Shown here: piece after piece, positions 60,500 through 64,000 of the stretch | Layout: each line of letters begins with the position of its first letter | Numbering within the stretch: the stretch's first letter is position 1 | From: Methanofollis sp. W23 | GTDB lineage: Archaea; Halobacteriota; Methanomicrobia; Methanomicrobiales; Methanofollaceae | NCBI RefSeq assembly: GCF_017875325.1 | Contig: NZ_JAGGMN010000001.1 | Location: 2,438,140-2,502,139, forward strand | DNA length: 64,000 nt | Direction: 5' to 3' | Notes under the pieces: model-generated | The model's database searches: none | What the model saw: the letters and a program-made list of their open reading frames with translations, nothing else | What the model was told of the DNA's origin: nothing | Made by a program: the position numbers and the translations under genes

Positions 60500-61630
60500 A
60501 TGCGTACCATACCACAATGGGCAGGCATCATCGTGATCGCCATGCTCTGTTCAAGTGTCCTTATCGTCTCGGGCGTGGTGCCCTTTCTCAGGCCCGCCGC
60601 CGTCTATCCTTCTATCACGCCGGTGGCGGGGGTCGACGAGATCGACCCTGCTGAATTCATTTTTTCATTTGAAAGAGATCACTATCGCCTGCAAATGCCG
60701 GTAGATGCCGCGGTCTATAGCGGGGCCAGGGAGGGGCAGAAAAATGCCGTGCTCTATGAAGAGATTGCAGATGAGGTGTGGATGGCAGAATATTATCGGG
60801 CCTTTCTCGACGATCCTCACCAGGAAGACCTGTACGCCGGACTTCTCACCGCGTTCCGTGAAGTGGGAGACGAGAATCGCCTCGACTCAGACCGATACCT
60901 CGAGATGATCGTCGCATTTGTACAGGCGATCCCGTACCAGGTCCATCCTCCTGACACTCCGCCGAAGTTCCCGGTTGAGACCGTCGCAGAAAGGAAAGGA
61001 GACTGCGACGATAAAAGTCTCCTGCTTGCCGCTCTCCTTTCCAGGGATGAGTATGATGTCGCCCTCTTCAATTTTGCAGATGATGGGCACATGGCGGTTG
61101 GCATTGCAAGCGACGATGTCACCTATGGTGAGACGGGATATGCCTATATCGAAACGACTGATTCAGGGTTTGTCGGTGCTGTGCCAGGCACTCTTGCGGG
61201 GGGGGTGACTCTCTCCGGGGAACCCCAGGTGATCAGGATCGGGAACGGGACCACCAGATATACCGGCGGTGCCGAGACCGCCTACATCATCGCCAGGGAA
61301 CAGGAGGCCAAAGAGGCTGCAGGGACACTCAACGAGGAGATCGCCCGGCGATCAGAGGCGCTTAAACGATCTGAAGAGGGACTCAGAGAAGAGAAGTCAT
61401 CGATCACGTCTCTCCTTGATGGGGGAGACCATTCTGGCTACAATCGTGCGATCATCCCGTTCAACAGGGACGTGCGTACTCACAACCAGGACCTCACCGA
61501 CTACATGAGTGATGTGGAACGCTACGACCTGACCGCAGAGGTCTACAACTATATTGTTGAACACCGCCATGACCGGGCAGGCACCTACCGGTGGCTCCTT
61601 GACCACCCGCTCCCCACAGGAACCTCCTGA
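60500..61630 (+). CDS. Exported transglutaminase-like protein
   Basis: The 376-residue protein has a signal-anchor (GIIVIAMLCSSVLIVSGVVP) and a transglutaminase/papain-like core. The catalytic Cys is in ERKGDCDDKSLLLAALLSRD near residue 169, the His in NFADDGHMAVGI near residue 196, and an acidic residue in YAYIETTD. A basic/acidic coiled region (NEEIARRSEALKRSEEGLRE, about 275-310) follows. It is probably extracellular, anchored or processed, and its substrate is unknown. It is divergent from the Cys-rich paralogues. Confidence 0.82.
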   Translation: MRTIPQWAGIIVIAMLCSSVLIVSGVVPFLRPAAVYPSITPVAGVDEIDPAEFIFSFERDHYRLQMPVDAAVYSGAREGQKNAVLYEEIADEVWMAEYYRAFLDDPHQEDLYAGLLTAFREVGDENRLDSDRYLEMIVAFVQAIPYQVHPPDTPPKFPVETVAERKGDCDDKSLLLAALLSRDEYDVALFNFADDGHMAVGIASDDVTYGETGYAYIETTDSGFVGAVPGTLAGGVTLSGEPQVIRIGNGTTRYTGGAETAYIIAREQEAKEAAGTLNEEIARRSEALKRSEEGLREEKSSITSLLDGGDHSGYNRAIIPFNRDVRTHNQDLTDYMSDVERYDLTAEVYNYIVEHRHDRAGTYRWLLDHPLPTGTS

Positions 61631-61851
61631 CTCTGCCCCCTGGCTCTCCATGCGGCCTTGGAGATCTGGTTTCTGCGCTGAACTGTCTGATATGCCTCTG
61701 CCCGCCTGGCGAGTGCAGAGAAGGTCGAATCTTGCATAACCATTCTGGATACGTGAGGGTATATGTCCCTTGACCGGGGGCGGGGTGAAAGTGAACATGG
61801 CACGACAAGGGTATTTATCCCGGCCGCCTGATATACTCTTGAGAGATACCC
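61631..61851. promoter_or_regulatory. sufCB upstream region with TATA box
   Basis: GGTATTTATCC at 61807-61817 lies about 35-45 bp before the sufC ATG. The rest of this gap shows no gene. Confidence 0.45.
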
Positions 61852-62583
61852 ATGCTCAAAATCGAGAACCTGAAGGTCAATGTCGGGGGTCGCGAGGTCC
61901 TCCACGGGATCGATCTTCAGATCAATGACGGGGAGACTCACGTCCTCATGGGACCGAATGGCTCTGGAAAGAGCACCCTTCTGATGACTATCATGGGGTC
62001 AGGGAACTATGAGATCACCGGAGGACGGATCCTCTATAATGACAAGGACATCACCCATATGCCCATTCATGAACGGGCAAAACTGGGTATTGGCATGCTG
62101 TTCCAGCGTCCTCCCACGATATCAGGTTTGAAACTCGGCAAGCTCCTCACGGCGATATCAGGGGGGAAGACCGGCGACATCCCGGCCTACGCCAGGGGAG
62201 TGAACATGGAGGGTTTTCTTGAGCGCGATATCAACAAAGGATTCTCCGGTGGGGAGATCAAGCGGAGTGAAGTCTTGCAGTTGATGGTGCAGCGGCCAGA
62301 CTTCGTGATGATCGACGAACCAGAGAGCGGGGTTGACCTGGAGAACATCTCTCTGATGGGCAACTCCATCGCTCAACTCCTCCAGAAAGATCTGCATATC
62401 GTAAACCGCCAGAAGAGCGGGCTGATCATCACCCACACCGGCCATATCCTCAACTATATCGAGGCCGACTTCGGGCATGTGATGATCGACGGGCAGATCC
62501 GGTGCCATGGCAACCCGCGCGAAATCCTCAATGTCATCAAAGAAAAAGGCTACAAGGAGTGCCTCGCATGCCAGCAGATATGA
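61852..62583 (+). CDS. sufC: Fe-S cluster assembly ATPase SufC
   Basis: It powers the SufBC(D) scaffold for de novo Fe-S cluster assembly. The 243-residue ABC-type ATPase has Walker A GPNGSGKST at residues 34-42, TFQRPP-like LFQRPPTISG, the SufC-style signature FSGGEIKRSEVLQLM and Walker B MIDEPESGVD. The glycine/H-loop ends with IITHTGHIL. It overlaps sufB by 16 bp. Confidence 0.94.
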   Translation: MLKIENLKVNVGGREVLHGIDLQINDGETHVLMGPNGSGKSTLLMTIMGSGNYEITGGRILYNDKDITHMPIHERAKLGIGMLFQRPPTISGLKLGKLLTAISGGKTGDIPAYARGVNMEGFLERDINKGFSGGEIKRSEVLQLMVQRPDFVMIDEPESGVDLENISLMGNSIAQLLQKDLHIVNRQKSGLIITHTGHILNYIEADFGHVMIDGQIRCHGNPREILNVIKEKGYKECLACQQI

Positions 62584-63677
62584 ACGAATTTTTTAGACTT
62601 CCTGAATCAGAGCGAGAACGCCTCACCGAGACCGGTCTTGAAGTCGGGCTTGAGAATAGGTGCGGGAGTTACTTCCAGGTCGACCAGGACACTGTCCAGA
62701 CCACCTGTTCAGGGGAAGGAGTCGAGGTTATCCCCCTCCAGGAGGCCCTTGAGCGGTATGACTGGATGAAAGACCGCTACTGGAATGCCGTCAAGAAGGA
62801 CAAAGACAAATTCACCAAATTTGTCGCGAAGCAGGAGAAACCCAGGGGGGTCGTCGTCATCGCTCACAAGGGGACACGGACCGTCTTCCCTGTCCAGGCC
62901 TGCCTGTACCTCTCTGGCGAACCAGTCCAGACCGTGCACAACATCATGATCGCCGAGGAGGGCGCCGAACTTCACGTCATCTCTGGGTGTGCAAGCGCCG
63001 CCGGGGCAAGGAGCGGATCGCATATCGGCATCACCGAGTTCTATGTTGGGAAGAATGCCCAGATCACCTCGACGATGATCCACAACTGGAACCCCCATAT
63101 CTCGGTCTACCCGAGGAGCGCCGCCATCGTTGAGGAAAACGGGGTCTTCCTCTCCAACTATGTCTGCATGCACCCGGTGTCACGGGTCCAGATGTACCCT
63201 GAGGCACGGCTGGCAGAGAATGCCACCGCAAGGTTCTCTTCCATTGTCGTCGCTCATCCGGGTTCGCACCTTGACCTTGGTTCCCGTGCGGTCCTCCAGG
63301 GCAAAGGGAGCAGTGCAGAACTCCTCACCAGGGCGATCACCAAGGGAGGGACGGTCATCTCCCGCGGCCATGTGCAGGGCGCAACCGAAGGGACAAAGGG
63401 CCATATCGAGTGTCGGGGACTGATCCTGGAAGACGGTACCGTTCACGCCATCCCTGAGATCGAAGGGCAGGTCACCGGCACCGAACTTACACACGAGGCG
63501 GCGGTCGGCAAGATCGCCAAGGACGAGATCGAATACCTGATGGCCCGCGGCCTCTCTGAAGAAGAGGCGACGGCGACGATCATCCGCGGTTTCCTGGACG
63601 TCAAGATCGACGGCCTGCCGCCGGTGCTCCAGCAGCAGATCGACGCCGCCATCGACGCTGCAGAATCGGGGTTCTAA
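62568..63677 (+). CDS. sufB: Fe-S cluster assembly scaffold SufB/SufD family
   Basis: The 369-residue protein forms the scaffold partner of SufC. It has the SufBD core with [40 protein letters not shown] and GRARFSSIV-like [20 protein letters not shown], and ends [16 protein letters not shown] with a terminal helical tail. Archaea often have this single short SufB/D paralogue. AAGGAG lies 8 nt before the ATG at 62568, so it is preferred over 62580. Confidence 0.93.
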   Translation: MPADMNEFFRLPESERERLTETGLEVGLENRCGSYFQVDQDTVQTTCSGEGVEVIPLQEALERYDWMKDRYWNAVKKDKDKFTKFVAKQEKPRGVVVIAHKGTRTVFPVQACLYLSGEPVQTVHNIMIAEEGAELHVISGCASAAGARSGSHIGITEFYVGKNAQITSTMIHNWNPHISVYPRSAAIVEENGVFLSNYVCMHPVSRVQMYPEARLAENATARFSSIVVAHPGSHLDLGSRAVLQGKGSSAELLTRAITKGGTVISRGHVQGATEGTKGHIECRGLILEDGTVHAIPEIEGQVTGTELTHEAAVGKIAKDEIEYLMARGLSEEEATATIIRGFLDVKIDGLPPVLQQQIDAAIDAAESGF

Positions 63678-63681
63678 GGAG

Positions 63682-64000
63682 ATGAGCGAGGAGTTCGCGC
63701 GTGAGCGCCACCAGATGGTGGAACGCCAGATCCGGGCACGGGGCGTATCTGACCCCCGCCTCCTCACAGCCATGCGCGACCTCCCGCGTCATCTCTTCGT
63801 CCCTGAAAGTTTGAGGCCGGCGGCCTACGGCGACCACCCCCTCCCGATCGGGAGCGGGCAGACGATCTCCCAGCCTTACATCGTCGCCGTCATGACCGAA
63901 CTCCTCGATCTCGAACCAGGAGACCGGGTGCTTGAGATCGGGACTGGAAGCGGATATCAGGCGGCGATCCTTGGGAGGATGGCACATGAAGTCTGGAGTA
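63682..64000 (+). CDS. pcm: Protein-L-isoaspartate O-methyltransferase, 5' part
   Basis: It repairs isoaspartyl residues using SAM. The 106 visible residues include [60 protein letters not shown] and SAM motif [14 protein letters not shown], the standard order. AAGGAG precedes the ATG, and the gene continues past the end of the window. It starts 4 bp after sufB. Confidence 0.95.
   Translation, partial: MSEEFARERHQMVERQIRARGVSDPRLLTAMRDLPRHLFVPESLRPAAYGDHPLPIGSGQTISQPYIVAVMTELLDLEPGDRVLEIGTGSGYQAAILGRMAHEVWS

Noticed and set aside
1-64000. CRISPR array
   Set aside because: The repeats are few, irregularly spaced by kilobases and palindromic. No regular spacer structure or cas gene was found.
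1-64000. Prophage or intact insertion sequence
   Set aside because: No transposase, integrase or phage structural gene was recognised. The only mobile-looking DNA is the short repeat family.

Overview
This 64 kb window is chromosomal DNA from a methanogenic euryarchaeon, most likely of the order Methanomicrobiales (a Methanofollis- or Methanoculleus-like genome; the genus is an inference). The reasons are a methanofuran-biosynthesis kinase (mfnE), the small subunit of the archaeal D-family DNA polymerase, archaeal EF-1B beta, Trm112 and Tsr3, an archaeal 7S (SRP) RNA, type II methionine aminopeptidase, a membrane pyrophosphatase of K+-dependent type, and TATA-box promoters placed about 25 bp before short-leader or leaderless genes. 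Coding DNA is GC-rich, with many four-base ATGA/GTGA/TTGA overlaps between operon partners. No rRNA operon, CRISPR array, transposase or prophage was seen.

Layout. 0-5.5 kb: the end of an aminotransferase, then purA, a Trm112-like zinc protein, a membrane-anchored hypothetical, cbiB and pdxST. 6.3-9.3 kb: two adjacent MarC-type membrane proteins, a single-domain response regulator and a CorA-type transporter. 10.2-13.9 kb: hppA and polymerase DP1. 14.1-17.1 kb: a DtxR-type repressor and a three-gene zinc/manganese-type ABC importer. 17.2-22.3 kb: a catalytically dead-looking C39-like protein, alpha-glucan phosphorylase, a 2TM protein, tsr3 and a DUF523-like/nucleoside deoxyribosyltransferase fusion. 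22.3-30 kb: a large TPR protein, an HTH-PAS-GAF sensor-regulator, an Rsm22-type methyltransferase coupled to an exported acetolactate decarboxylase. 30.3-37.6 kb: a DASS symporter, an OB-fold membrane protein, a small HTH protein with a clear operator, an exported PLD-type protein, mfnE, a zinc ribbon, EF-1B, malate dehydrogenase, SRP RNA and a methyltransferase. 37.8-43.3 kb: a fasciclin lipoprotein, membrane proteins, a broken MarC gene, an EamA exporter and tRNA(CAU). 43.6-46.4 kb: a NifX-NifX-MinD-MinD-DUF134 iron-sulfur cluster. 46.7-54.3 kb: a frameshifted lipoprotein, tRNA-Asn, two M24 peptidases, an AAA ATPase, a PhnP-like hydrolase and a methyltransferase. 54.7-57.2 kb: a GerW/DUF2953 trio, an unassigned structured RNA candidate and an RNase III-like protein. 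57.7-64 kb: a ROK kinase, THEP1 NTPase, two Cys-rich paralogues, a transglutaminase-like protein, sufC-sufB and the start of pcm.

Two features are not explained by ordinary gene content. First, the long gene-free gaps (0.3-1.4, 5.5-6.3, 8.1-8.4, 9.4-10.2, 20.4-20.9, 24.6-25.6, 46.4-46.7, 47.2-47.6, 52.4-53.1, 54.3-54.7 and 57.2-57.7 kb) are built from a mosaic of dispersed repeats. Their commonest module is a roughly 60-75 bp element with terminal inverted repeats GCCTTCC...GGAAGGC and a nested GC-rich palindrome, found in both orientations. Second, 56.16-56.49 kb carries many mutually consistent long stems on the minus strand and a TATA box 25 bp before the first stem. I could not match it to a known RNA class, and it is the best candidate here for something undescribed.

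Genes that plausibly work together are pdxS/pdxT (PLP synthase), dtxR/znuABC (metal homeostasis), glucan phosphorylase and the ROK kinase (glycogen/glucose metabolism, unlinked), sufC/sufB (Fe-S assembly) and the NifX/MinD group (Fe-S or cofactor handling). Functions come from reading motifs by eye, without database searches.
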